This document shows, in pieces, positions 12,350 to 24,900 of a DNA stretch of 64,000 bases (position 1 is the first letter of the stretch; every line of letters starts with the position of its first letter). The DNA lies in contig CM044874.1 in the NCBI GenBank assembly GCA_024500155.1, positions 83,392,295-83,456,294 on the forward strand, in the 5' to 3' direction. The DNA is from Chenopodium formosanum (Eukaryota; Streptophyta; Magnoliopsida; Caryophyllales; Amaranthaceae). The notes beneath the pieces were generated by a model that searched no databases, was not told where the DNA came from, and worked only from the letters and a program-made list of their open reading frames with translations. Both the position numbers and the translations under genes were made by a program.

Positions 12350-12357
12350 GTTTTACA
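12350..12357. other. 8-bp target site duplication GTTTTACA (right)
   Basis: Perfect repeat of the 8 bp at 6207-6214, directly after the right end of the composite element. Confidence 0.85.
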
Positions 12358-12845
12358 GTCATTCCCAGCAAGATAATATTGAGAATTTACAATATGATGG
12401 CTACAAAAAGTAATATGAGTAGCTCTTTGTTTCAATATTATTGGTTATTTGTAGCACTATAAAGTGACGTGAGCATTAATAGAATTTCTCACTTCTAAAG
12501 TTTCAATAATTTGCATTGCTCTTAGTTTGACTTTGCTCAATAATAGTGTCGGTAGTGTACTTAGCTATGAACTCTTTATTAATGAAATCAATACATCTTA
12601 AATAATGTAATCAATAATCAATTTTGCAATTAGGAAATACAAGTGAGAAATGTATGATAGTATTATTGTCAATCCTATGTCATACTATGCGGCATTGTAT
12701 AAATTGTGCACTTGTGCATAATAAATGATAAAAGGAGAGGTCCTAATTTCTCCTACTCTTGTATGGTTGTTTACACACTCTCGTCTCAATTTTTTGTTGT
12801 GCACATCAAGATCATGATCATAACAAGGATTTCTTTCTACAGAGC
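12358..12845. other. Intergenic, no gene seen
   Basis: AT-rich, with no convincing coding or structural signal. Confidence 0.5.
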
Positions 12846-13039
12846 TTTTTATGTGTGGTTGGCTACACCGTGTGGCCAGCTAACACTCATGTAACCCTTG
12901 ATCGAGTAACCCCTCGAGTAACTCCTGACTGAGTAATTACTGGAGTAATCCCTGACCTAATCCCTGACAAAATGTATCAAGTAACCCCTGGTTGAGTAAC
13001 ACCGGCCACACGGTGTGGCCGTTCAGCCACATATAAAAA
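12846..13039. mobile_element. Small MITE with ~30-bp terminal inverted repeats
   Basis: The left arm TTTTTATGTGTGG...CACCGTGTGGCC (12846-12877) is the imperfect reverse complement of the right arm GGCCACACGGTG...CCACATATAAAAA (13004-13039). The interior is rich in GAGTAACCCCT-like repeats. A related, more decayed copy lies near 17632-17752. The superfamily is not determined, and no clear target duplication beyond the A/T edge is visible. Confidence 0.65.
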
Positions 13040-16000
13040 TTTGTGTTCATTCTAATATATTGTCACACACAAGACTTTAAATACTTATTGCCCTACAAAG
13101 ATTTATAACAAATGTACTTAATTGTTATAGAAGTAAAGTAGCAAGAATTGAGAGACGTGGGGTTATCTTATGCTCTAGAACGCACTTTAGGAGACCTGGA
13201 ACCTCACGTATGAGCGTTTTAGTTTTAAGGAAAATTTATACCTTAAGACAAGGGCATGCAAAGAACAAAAGATCCCTATTTTTACCAAATTAAAATTTTA
13301 TCAAAGATGTCAAATTACAAATTGAGTTATTTTTGTGCTTAGATTTTGAACTCGGATTTATTTTTTTTATTTAATAATTTACTTTGGGGAATTGAGAATC
13401 GCACTAATTTCAAATCTTAAGAGGTTTAAATAGTTCTTCTAATAAGCATTGATGTTTAAATACTTGAACAATTGTACAACCCTTTAGGTGAATGCAAAAT
13501 TGCTTGAAACTTGAAAGTTAGGAAGTCCATATCGACTGAATGAAAAAAATATAATCAAAATTGCTAGCACTGACAATGATTGAAAGACAGGTAAGGAAGA
13601 GTAAATGTGTTGGTTAATGAACTTCAAGCAGTACTAGTTATCACAAGCTAAGGTTGCATGAAGTCCATTTAATTTACCATTAAAGTACAGCAGACCCAAA
13701 AACATGTCAAAGAAGACTACAAAATTTCATGATATTTTTACCAAAAATAAATAATAAAAAAAAAATTAAATCATGGCATAATTGTAAGATGATGATGTGA
13801 ATTAAACTGGATTTAAGCTCCCTTAAGTCATCAAATGAACATAAAATATACCAAATTCAACGATCTAATAGAGGTCATGAAACATGCTTATAAGTGATGA
13901 AAACTCTTCTTCTTTGTTTGATTAGGTCAAATTAAATTATTTTTTTGAATTTTGCAAAACATGGAGATTTATATAGTTACTTTAGTTGCAATTTAAGAGT
14001 TGTTATCGAGTATGAATGACTTTGAATTAAGTTGATTTTGTTGCCTTTGAAACTTATGTTGATGTTGTTATAGTGTTATACCCTTAGATTACTTAAGATA
14101 TGAATGATTTTCAATGTGCACATAGTAAATGTTATGTGACATCTTACCAATAATGTAAACTTTGCAATTATAACCAAAAGTAAGCAGCAAATCATACTGG
14201 ATGCTAAAGAGAACAACTATAAGTTGTCATATCACGTGGAAATCAACATATTCTTAGCAAAACAAAGTAATTTAGCGAAAATTTTATATCCAAAAATCCT
14301 TTGTGACATTATTTCTAATTGCTAGTAGTATAACCAAGTACTCCGTATATATGACACCTCATACCATAACATAATACGAACTGTAGAGTATATTTTACGG
14401 AGTATGTTCTATATAACATTTGTGGTATACACTATTTCAAGCTTAAGTTAATTTGATTTTCATAAATTTTATAAAGAAAAGTTTTAGAAATAAAAATATT
14501 CGACACAAAACTAGAGATTGTAAAGCCAAAAGTTGTGATTCCAATCATTCATGTGTAGTTTACTATACATTCACGTTTTTTTTTATATGCCTACTAGGCT
14601 ACTAGGCATTTAGTCATTTACTAGAAATTAGTTTGTAAAAAAATAAATAAAATTGTCGGCAGCCTTATAAAAGTATAAATAATAGACATAACTTTCTATT
14701 TTAATTACTGTATAAAAGATTCATCATATCCATGTACTTAGCTTATACTCCTAGAAGAAAGAACGTGTACAATATAAAATCCAAAAAAGTGGTCATTATT
14801 TAATTAATTAAACCATATTATCTCTGGTTAATTGTTAGTTTGTACGTAAAAAGATGCTCCAAACCCAATCATTTTACAATCTTTCTTCACCTTTAATTTC
14901 TTTTTGGTTTTTTTTTTTTAATAATTTATTGTAATTATACTTTTTGTGGAATTGACTTGCTTTTTGTTAATTGGAAAATGCGAAACGACCATGTAAACCA
15001 CCATTCCACCAAGAACATAAAATAAAAATAAAAATTAATTTACTATAGAAAATATGATTATTCAGGAGCTGTCTTTAATAGTGACACGTGACAAAAACTG
15101 ACAATATAACTAATATGATTATCATGGCCCACCTTAAGTAATTAAATCATTTTAATATATGGACCCATTTGCTAAAAATGATTAATAGAGTTCATTAACT
15201 ATGAAATACTCCGTAGCACTATGTTAGTATAACAATTTTCTTTGGTAGGTATCAAGAAAGGACAAAAAATGTACTCATCGGTTAGAATCTCACACGAGTT
15301 AATTGCACTATAGGTCATTTGAGTGTAGGAGAACTCGAGAAAGGTAAAAAATCCTCACTTTAAATTGTTCTGAACCGTGATGAAATCCTAACCTTAAACT
15401 TAATAATACGGAGTATAATTTTTATCATTAGACTAAGCTTAACTTTAACTCGATACATTAGTATACCCATAAACAAAAGAAGAAATAATACAAGTATTTG
15501 GTGAATGCACCGACAGAAGCGTTCACAAATATTTGTAACTCTCTGAGTTAAGGAGCTACCCCAGAGAACATATAGTGCCCACCTAACTTTTTATAATAAC
15601 AACCATTTGGGGCCTTTTGGCCCTTCTTCATTCTTTTTCCTAAAAGAAATTGTTTTTTAATTGTATCAATGAAATTAGTGATATTGCTAGGAAAAGAGAA
15701 GGGTACAAAGAGGAATTGTGACCTAATAGTCGTATAGATTATGGTCATATCAAAAATTTGGTATAAGATTTGGCCTTGAGTTGACCATTAGGCGTGAGGT
15801 TGAGCACTTACTAGTAGTTGTACATACAACATACCCTATATTTAAAATTTGGTTGTTAGGGTTCGATGCTTATTATGACCGACAATTACGTGTTATAAAT
15901 TGGTATTGGGTATGAGGTTAAAACTAACAATAGTAGTTGATACCATATTTCTTAATTAGATTGTTGGATTTTAATAGTGATAATGGTGTTGTGTACTCCG

Positions 16001-17525
16001 TATTAAATTAAGAATCTAGTGTGAGTTATTTGACTACTAGCTTATTTTTGGCTTTTGTTAGGGTTCATTGCTTGTCATGAAGGAATGAATTCTCTTTTAT
16101 TCATCATGACAATTTAACATAAACTATTGTGGAGTCACGAGTAGTAACCTACTATACAATACCTTGCTTATTTAGTATATAATTAAAAATACTGACTTGA
16201 GAGAGTTGTAATTAATGGACGAGTGCTTACATATTTTATTACTTTGAAATATTTTCATTATATCTAGTGTTTGAGACTAAGCTTAAACCAATTGTGTTGC
16301 CAAAATTTCATTAATTAAACCCTTTTGTTTACATTTGATGCCAATTTAAGAGGGAGTTGTATTGCTATTAAATATAATCAATAAGAAGCAAATTTTGCAA
16401 ATTATGCGTTGATTTAACTTGCCATTCGTCGTTGAGATTGAGTGAAGTCATTGTGCTATTTATGGTTGTTGTGATGTTACATAGAATGGTAGGGGAGGGG
16501 TATCGTCATCAATGAATTAATAATAATGTGTATGCAATCAATAATGATTCTATAATAATATGATTGATTATATTACTTCTTAATATACAAAGTAATTAAT
16601 TTAATTTTGGCGTACTGATTTCTATTGTCTACTAAATGAAGAATTGAGTTTTAACCTACCATAACAAAGAGATTGTTTGAGTTTTTTGTTAGTATTCTTC
16701 AACTTAATTTTGATGAAAAAAATCTACTAGAGCTTAATTTATTTTTTCGAAATTTACTAACTTTAATATAAGTGGAGGTAGGTAAACAAGGCCTTAACAT
16801 TTGGCTGGTATATAACTTAGCATTTTTTTTAGCAATGCCATTTCGAAAAGCCATTTACAATAAAGGGCAAAAAATGATTAGTCCAATATTTAATGGACTA
16901 TTTCTAGTTTGTCTGTGCTAATGTAATAAGCATTATACATAAAGTATTAAAATATGTATGATTCAATTATTAAACAATCAAACATAATCTAGTTTAATTT
17001 CAACAAATAATCTTCCAAAACTTAACGTAGACCAAACCGCAAAATAAGTAAATGTTATAATTGGTACCAACTCATCTGATAATTATTTAATTTAATAAAT
17101 TGATATAGTATTAATATGGATTCTTATTGGTTATAACACACTCAAAATCTCAAATTACTTGCAATATGCCTTGCGGTTTAGCCTTGGTCTTTAAGTTTCT
17201 GATAAAACGTGTCACGTATTATAAGTTCTAAACTAAAGTTGGGTTAATTATGCACAATTATATTAATCAATGAGGATAATGAAAAAATTTGTCACACTTA
17301 TGAAAAAGGTATTAAAGCTACGTTTTTGGGTGTTGCTTAACTATAAACCATGGTTAAAGAACAATGCACCTTTCGTTTTTGGCCAAAAAATACTACACCT
17401 ATCATTGGTCACTACATTTCTTTTTGTATGTCTAATCGAAAACTTTAGCTAATTATTGATTTATGTAAGAGAAAATATTAGGAGAGATTTTTGTTGATTT
17501 TGTTTTGATATGCAGCTATATCATA
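13040..17525. other. Intergenic AT-rich DNA
   Basis: No gene is supported over 4.5 kb. Scattered TACTCCGTA/TACGGAGTA-type motifs occur near 14340, 14397, 15207, 15407 and 15994. Short open frames such as 15548-15748 (minus) lack recognisable domains. Confidence 0.5.
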
Positions 17526-17610
17526 CTACCTCTATTATATATTATGTGTAGTATTAGAATTTTTTATATCTTATAAATAATTTCCTAAACATAATATGTA
17601 ACGGAGGTAG
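17526..17610. mobile_element. Stowaway-type MITE, 85 bp, TA target duplication
   Basis: The left end CTACCTCTATTATATATTA and the right end, reverse-complemented CTACCTCCGTTACATATTA, form near-perfect terminal inverted repeats. They are bounded by TA at 17524-17525 and 17611-17612. CTACCTCCGT-type ends with TA duplications are the hallmark of Stowaway / Tc1-mariner MITEs. Confidence 0.8.
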
Positions 17611-17631
17611 TATCATACTTAGTAAATATAG

Positions 17632-17752
17632 GTTTGGTGTGGTTACCGTGTGCAAGTTAACACCTATTAAAACATTGAGCGGGGTAACTTCTAACGACTG
17701 AATAATCCCTAATCATCTAATTGAGTAATGCCGACCACACAATGTACCATAT
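17632..17752. mobile_element. Decayed relative of the 12.85-kb MITE
   Basis: GGTGTGGTTACCGTGTGC on the left and GCCGACCACACAATGTACC on the right are weak inverted repeats that match the ends of the element at 12846-13039. The interior shares GGGGTAACTTCT- and AATCCCTAATC-like motifs. Boundaries are approximate. Confidence 0.45.
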
Positions 17753-18515
17753 TTTAAAATATGTACTAGTATATATTTAAATATGCGCGTTAAAAACTAC
17801 TCGTATCTAAAAAGTGACAAATGATACAAATAAAAAGAAACGGAAAAAAGTAATATTTGCTTCTCCAAACTCGAGAGAGAGAGATATTGACGGAGACGGA
17901 CGGCCTTCCGGCAGAAAATACGTCGTCGTCAAGGCATTGCCGTGTATCACAACTCGTAAAGTAATAAAGAGTAAATTTTATGAATTCATGTGTTTTTAAT
18001 TTTAATTTTATACAGTAGATATTTCTGGTTTCGGTTTAATACATTAGTATTAATTTAATAAAAATAGTTGCGGTGGGCTTATTAATCGAAGACATAGACA
18101 GCTCATCTTCAAGTTCAGAAAGACATTACAGGTACGACAGCGTTTTGGCGGGCCCGCATGTGATATTCTTTGTGCGGCTTATATTTTGTTTTTAACCCAT
18201 CAATCGCCTCGGCTCGGCTTGAGAATGAGCTGTATTATTTATAGCTCACAAGTCACAACACAACTCTCTAAAACCCAAAGCAAAGCTATAGGACAAAAAA
18301 CAAAAGGAGGGTTTGGTAATAGGTTTATGAAGCAAAGAACCTTGCACATTATCTCATTATTCATTAATAATAAAATAATACATACTAGTATAATATTTTT
18401 TTTTATTTTACTTTTCTTTCATTTAAGTTGATAATAGAGGAGTAGAGGTAATCAATTACAATCCGAATTGAAAAAGATTACGGGTTCATGGCAAATTTAA
18501 TGTTGAAACTCATTA
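17753..18515. other. Intergenic with promoter-like stretch
   Basis: A GC-richer patch (17870-17950), then AT-rich sequence. At 18225-18290 there is a TATA-like TTATTTATAG followed by a CA-rich leader-like run (CACAACACAACTCTCTAAAA). No open frame of interest follows, so this may be a promoter relic. I assign no gene. Confidence 0.3.
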
Positions 18516-18771
18516 CTCTCTCCGTTTTTAAATACTTGCTCCATTTCTCTTGGACACGATACCGATGCTAATCTTTGATCACTAATATGTTTAATTATCA
18601 ATAAGAATAAATTCTAACAATTGAAAATTAATTCATTGAGATGATTCCAACAAGTACCTATAAGCCTATATTTTTTTTTTTCTTATGTATAAATCACAAA
18701 CATTAGTCAAATTAGGATAAATGAATAGTGCAAAAAATAGAATTGGAGCAAGTATTTAAAAACAGAGGGAG
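18516..18771. mobile_element. Stowaway-type MITE, 256 bp, TA target duplication
   Basis: The left end CTCTCTCCGTTTTTAAATAC and the right end, reverse-complemented CTCCCTCTGTTTTTAAATAC, match over about 30 bp through CTTGCTCCA. TA dinucleotides flank at 18514-18515 and 18772-18773. Confidence 0.85.
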
Positions 18772-18788
18772 TATAATCCACTTATGAG

Positions 18789-18980
18789 TGTACCACATTG
18801 GATAAAGAGGAGAGGTGGTTCCACTTTATAAGATAGAGGAGTTACTCATACTATTGTCAATTGGATTTAGTATGGAAGCTCCAAAGCCTTGTTTGTGGAT
18901 CAAACTCTCCTCCTCCTTGTTCGGATTGCCCAGACGACCCATTTCATATTGTCTCAAATTTTAACATGGTATTAGATCCT
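18789..18980 (+). mobile_element. Short copia/TRIM-like LTR with primer-binding-site relic
   Basis: TGTACCACATTGGATAA at 18789 begins a 178-bp segment ending TTTTAACA at 18966, followed directly by TGGTATTAGATCC. This is one step from the TGGTATCAGAGC primer site (initiator tRNA-Met) usual in copia and TRIM elements. A TTTATAAG box lies inside. The internal region is replaced within about 25 bp by satellite, and no second LTR is seen. Confidence 0.5.
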
Positions 18981-18989
18981 AGACTTGGT

Positions 18990-20875
18990 GTTTAAAAGTT
19001 TTTTTATTTTAGGGGATACATATTGGGGTCATATGATGACATTTGGAACCATATATGATCATTAGATGTTGTAATAAATGTTCGTAGTAGGCTCGAGTTA
19101 ATTTAATTGGTGCAAGTTGTAAACCGGTAAATTAGTCGTTTAAAGGCTAATAGGATGGTTCCACCCACCCAATTGGTCTCCCAGAGGGTATTAGGGACCA
19201 TGGTAAACATTTTCGCAATTAGGCTAATATCTATGCTTTTTTCAGAAATTTTGGAGGTTTCCGGGCTAATGTCGAAATGAAATTAGATTTTAGGGGATAC
19301 ATCTTGGGGTCATATAATGTCATTTGGAACCATAAATTATCATTATATGTTGTCATAAATGTTCGTGGTAGGCTTAAGTTAATTAAATCGGTGCAAGTTG
19401 TAAATCGGTAAATTGGTTGTTTAAAGGCAAATTGGTTGGTTCCACCCACCCAATTGGACTCACGGGGGGTATTTGGGATCATGGTAAATATTTCGGCAAT
19501 TTATATTTCTGGATGAAAAAAAGTCAAAAAATTCAAAAATTGAAGGCTATATCCACGTTTTTTTGAGAAATTTAGAATGTTTCGAGGTCCGGTGTCGAAA
19601 AGTTTTGAGATTTAACGGGATACATCTCGGGGTCATATAATGTCATTTGGAACCATATATGATCATAATATGTTGTCATAAATGTTCGTAGTAGGCTTAG
19701 GTTAATTTAATCGGTGCAAGTTGTAAACCGGTAAATTGGCCGTTTAAAGACAAAAATGATGGTTCCCCCCACCCAATTGGACTTCCGGAGGGTATCAGGA
19801 ACCATGGTAAACATTTCGGCAAATTTTTTTTCGGACGAAGAAAAGTAAAAAAAAATACAAAATTGAAGGCTAATATCCACGTTTTTGGGAAATTTTAGAG
19901 GTTTCGGGGCTCGGTAACGAATTTAGATTTTAGGGGATACATCTCGGGGTCATATAATGCCATTTGAAACCATATATGATCATTATATTTTGTCATAAAT
20001 GTTTGTGGTAGGCTTGATGAGTTAGTGAAATTAGCACAAGTTGTAAATCAGGAAATTAGCCGTTTAAAGGCAAATTTGATGGTTCCACCTACCCAATTAG
20101 ACTCCGGGAGCATATTATGGACCATATTAAACATTTCGACAATTTTTATTTTCGGGCGAAAAAAAGTCAAAAAATTCAAAAATTGAAGGCTAATATCCAC
20201 GTTTTTATGTGAAATTTGGAGTCTTCGAGGCCCTGTGTCTAAAAGTCTTAAAATTATAGGGAATGCATTTCGGGGTCATATAATGTCGTTTGAAACCACA
20301 TATGATCATCATTTGTTGTCATAAATGGTCGTGGTAGACTTGAATTAATTAAACCGGTGTAAGTTGTAGACCGGTAAATTGGTCGTTTAAAGGCAAATTA
20401 GATGGTTTCAACCACCCAATTGCACTCCCGAAGGGTATTTGGGACAATGGTAAACATTTCGGCAATTTTTATATTCGGGCGAAAAAAAGTCAAAAAATTC
20501 CAAAATTAAAGTCTAATATCCACGTTTTTTGTGAAATTTCGAATGTTTCGGGCCCGGTGTCGAAAATTATTGAGATTTTAGGAGATACATCTCGAGGTCA
20601 TATAATGCCGTTTGGATCCATATATGTTCATTATATGTTGTCATAAATGTTCATGGTAAGGTTGAGTTTATGAAATCAGTGCACGTTGCAACCAGTAAAT
20701 TGGTCATTTAAAGGCAAATTGGATATTTCCATTTAGCCAATTGGACTTCCGGAGGGTATTAGGGACCATGGTAAACATTTCGGCAATTTTTATTTCCGGG
20801 CGAAAAAAAGTCAAAAAATTCCAAAATTGAAGGCTATTATCCACGTTTTTTTAGAAATTTTGGAGGTTTCGGCCT
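18990..20875 (-). repeat. Satellite block, subfamily A, inverted, ~6 monomers
   Basis: Reverse-complement landmarks of the A monomer (ACCATGGTAAACATTT, GGCAAATTGGATGGTTCCA, AACCATATATGATCATTA) recur. Monomer marks lie near 19090, 19370, 19690, 20011, 20335 and 20657. The first interval is about 40 bp short, so that monomer carries a deletion. No GACCCG end block or terminal repeat is found on either side, unlike array A. Confidence 0.9.
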
Positions 20876-21399
20876 GCATATAAGAAGCTAAAAATGAAAG
20901 AATTGACATCGATTTACTCGTGAATTGTCGATAAATTCCCAACTTAATACTATAAAACGAAGTATATTAAAGGCTTATATAGCATTACCCTTTTTTTTTT
21001 TTTTTTTTACAGAAAAAAACCAAATTAAATTAAAGCATTAAAAATAAAACAAATTAGACAAATTTATTTAGCCATATCATCTTATTTCAAGTTAGTATTA
21101 TACAGCCTTAAACAAAAAATTCAACAGTAGGCCATGTGATGTAGGGCTCGATCACAATGTTAATCTTAACCATTATAAAGTTAAAACAACAAAAAAATAA
21201 AATGAAACTCAAGGTTCAAGTCTTTATAACAAAGATAAATACACACATTTGTTAATTGTTTTTTTTTAAAAAAGGGTTCACAAATCACAAGTAGTTTTAT
21301 CTTTACCACAAAGTAGAGACAATAGAAAAAAGAGATTGACTTGAAGAAATAGCAAGCAACACAATGCCTCACAACTGTCTGCTGTTCTTTCTATTCTAA
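20876..21399. other. Intergenic, no gene seen
   Basis: AT-rich with T runs (20991-21010). It separates the satellite block from the FLA upstream region. Confidence 0.5.
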
Positions 21400-21918
21400 C
21401 TAAAATAAACTCTCCACTACTCACCACATGGACATTTCAAGGACACCCTCAAACTCAACAACAACAACACTAACCACTTGCCCAATCCAGCTCAGCTCGG
21501 CTTCACTCGACTGGACTCGGCTTATCGGCTTGGCTTTCACTTTTTACAAACTCAGCTTGTTGTGTGGACCCCACATCCAGGCTGTCAGAACCTTCTTGTC
21601 AAACTTCCAATTTTACCCTCCAAAAAGACTTTCACCTTACCCCTATCACAGTCCAATCACCTCTCTCCACGTCACCATCCCTTGTTTCATTTCCCTCACA
21701 AAACTAAACTGAGCCGACACTCTTCCACCAAACCATAGTTACTCACTTCCTCCCTCTTTCTCTCTCCTCCCTCCCTCCCTTTTCTTCTCCCCCTTTCTTC
21801 ATCTTCTTCAATCTCCAATTTATTTTTCTGAGAAATTAATTTGACCAGAATAATAATAAAACAGAGATCCACCCACATTTTCGATCTTCACCTTCACCAT
21901 TGTTTGAACCTTGCTGAA
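21400..21918 (+). promoter_or_regulatory. Upstream region and 5' leader of the FLA gene
   Basis: The 500 bp before the ATG are C-rich and include CCAATC at about 21651, a CCACGTCA (ACGT-core) at 21667 and a CT-rich tract at 21745-21815 typical of plant 5' leaders. I see no clear TATA box at the expected distance, so the start site is not placed. Overlapping open frames here (21428-21738) have no family features. Confidence 0.45.
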
Positions 21919-24900
21919 ATGGGTAGCCTTAATTTTAATGGCTGCCTTTTAATTTTCTCTCTCCTCTTCCTCTCCTCACTTTCTACTGCATTGCCTGCTC
22001 GTCCTGCTAAATCCACATCTTCATCTTCGACAAATTCTAATTCGGCTGTTCAAATCAACTCTAACTCGGTTCTTGTTGCTTTGCTCGACTCGCATTATAC
22101 TGAGTTAGCTGAGTTGGTTGAGAAGGCTCTTCTTCTTCAGAAGCTTGAGGATGTTGTGGGTAAGCAAAATGTCACCATCTTCGCACCCAGAAATGAGGCT
22201 TTGGAGCGCGACTTAGACCCTGAGTTCAAGCGCTTCTTACTCGAACCCGGGAATCTTCGCTCTCTTCAGACTCTTGTACTGTTTCATGTTATCCCAGCTC
22301 GAGTTAACTCTGAGGGTTGGCCGAGTCATGACTCCAATGGACGACATCACTTGACTCTTTCCAATGAGAAAGTCCATTTGCATCAGAATAAGAAATCTGG
22401 GTTTAAAACCGTGGATCTAGCCAAGGTTATTCGGCCCAATGATATTGTACGGCCTGATGGTGTGATCCACGGGATTGAGCGTCTTCTAGTCCCACAGTCG
22501 GTGCTAGAGGACTTCAATCGGCGCCGCAACCTGAGGTCGATTTCCGCGGTGATTCCGCAAGGAGCACCGGTGGTGGACCCGCGGACTAATAAGTTGGTGA
22601 GGAAGAGTAAGAAGTCCGCGGGTCCCCCACCACCACCTGGCGCCCCGCCGGCACTCCCCATCTACGCCGCGATGGCGCCAGGCCCCAGCCTGGCCCCGGC
22701 GCCCGCACCGGGGCCAGGTGGGTCTCACCATCATTTCAATGGTGAGGCTCAAGTGAAGGATTTCATCACTACACTAGTACACTACGGAGGGTACAATGAG
22801 CTAGCTGACATCCTTGTCAACCTCACCTCCCTCGCCACTGAGATGGGACGACTAGTTTCGGAAGGATATGTAATTACAGTATTAGCCCCCAACGACGAGG
22901 CGATGGCGAAGCTAACCACAGACCAATTATCCGAACCCGGGGCGCCGGAGCAGATCATGTACTACCATATAATACCGGAATATCAAACGGAAGAAAGTAT
23001 GTACAATGCAGTGAGAAGATTTGGTAAGATTAAGTATGACACTTTGAGGTTGCCTCATAAGATGACCGCCGAAGAGGCGGACGGGTCGGTCAAATTCGGG
23101 CAAGGAGAAGGTTCGGCCTATTTATTTGACCCGGATATTTATACAGATGGTAGGATCTCTGTTCAAGGGATTGATGGAGTATTGTTTCCTTTGGAAGAAA
23201 AAGATGATAAAACTGATTCTCTTCAAAAATCTACTCGTGTTACTAAACTTGTCACCAAAACAAGAAGAGGTAATTTCTTTCATTTAATTTACCATTTATT
23301 TCATTAGTTTGTTGATTGGATGATTTTACTGGGAATTTCTTGATTATTATATGTGATTATTTTTTAATAGAAAAATTAATTAGGTGTAAGATTACTGTTT
23401 AGTTTGGCTATAATTGGAGGTAAAACCGAATTTAACCATGACATTTCATCTAAAAGAGTATTTTTTGTAGCAAATATTTTGATCATAATATAATGGATAT
23501 TAGTGACGTGAGAATTTATAATTAGGTACAAGGTCTTAGGTTTTTGTTTTGATTTTTTTTGAAATAGTACAAGTGATTGCTTAGGAAGTGTGAATCCGAG
23601 GATAACCGCAACGTTAAGGTAATTCGTATGAAAAATCCATTCATGTTCATTTGATGACCAAAGATTCGGGGTAAAGTAACGGGCCTTATGGATTTTAGGT
23701 GGGATTGTTCTGGAAAGTGGTGGGTATTTGTGAACAGAAAGTGAAGTTCCCTTAGTTGGGAGGCAATGAACATGAGGAAAAAGAGAATGCGTGTAATAAA
23801 AAAGGGGATGGTGGTTCAAAGATTGTTCTTTTCATCTTTTGGGTTGATGGATGATCTTGTAGGAAGTGAGAAGTGTAGTATTATTTTCCATGAAACAGAT
23901 AATTCCAGTATTAAATTGTTCATGGGTGGCCTAAATTACACGTATACTAGTAGCGTGGAATTTAGATTAATAAGCTCAACCTTTTGCACATGCATTTGAT
24001 GTTACTCATCTTTGTTTGTGTCATCGGAGTTGGACAGAGATTGGTGAAAGGAAGTGGGCGTATAAGCCCAAGAGGAAATCTACTGATGTTATTTTTGCTG
24101 TATTACTTCTTGATAATAGACTAGACTGTATTTTTCCACAATGTTTTTGTGTACATAGGCTTACGCAAGGTGTTACTTGTATTGAAAATGTGGCAAACAG
24201 CTTTGGTGTTAAGTAATGTCTTGATCGTTGTATTAGGGAGAAAAGCGAACTTGGATGGCTGGAATTAGGCTATTAAGAAAGATTGCTTTCTCACTGACAA
24301 TTGTGGCTTTGTGGGTGAGTGGTGGTTTGATGGAGCATAAGAGGAGGAAAGGACACAAATTCTGATGGAGACTTGTTTAAAACATTTACCCTCAAAGTCT
24401 AATGGGAGTAATATGATTGATGGATAATTTTTATTATACTTCTATGGTGTTAAAATAGATATCGAGAGAAGTTGAAGGAAAGTGTCACTCCCCCATTTAA
24501 AAATATACTCTATTAAAGACATCAACAGTATTCAAGATGAACACTCTTACTACACGTTGATAAAAATCTATAAACACATTGTGTGTACGTTGTATTATGG
24601 GGGAAAAAAAAACATTGTCTGGGAACCTAAGGTACCATCATACTGGAAAATGATATTAAAGATTACCTAGAAAGACTCGTGTCACATGTTTTGATTTAGT
24701 CATCCTTGACTGAGTCATTAGGAATTGAGTGGGATCATGATGTTTAATCTACTATATTTAAAGTTGTGTTTGTTTTCGTATTTTCTTTATGAAGTCTGAA
24801 CTCGGAAGTTAGATAAGTTCATTAATTTAATAACTTTGATAGTATCTTTTATACTCCGTATGAGTTAATGATATCCATGTATTAGAAATTCATGAACTAT

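Noticed and set aside
21841..21918. 26-residue upstream extension of the FLA frame
   Set aside because: It starts at TTG, lacks an ATG, and would bury the signal peptide.
22383..22752. Minus-strand frames inside FLA exon 1
   Set aside because: Shadows of the GC-rich Pro/Ala linker coding region.
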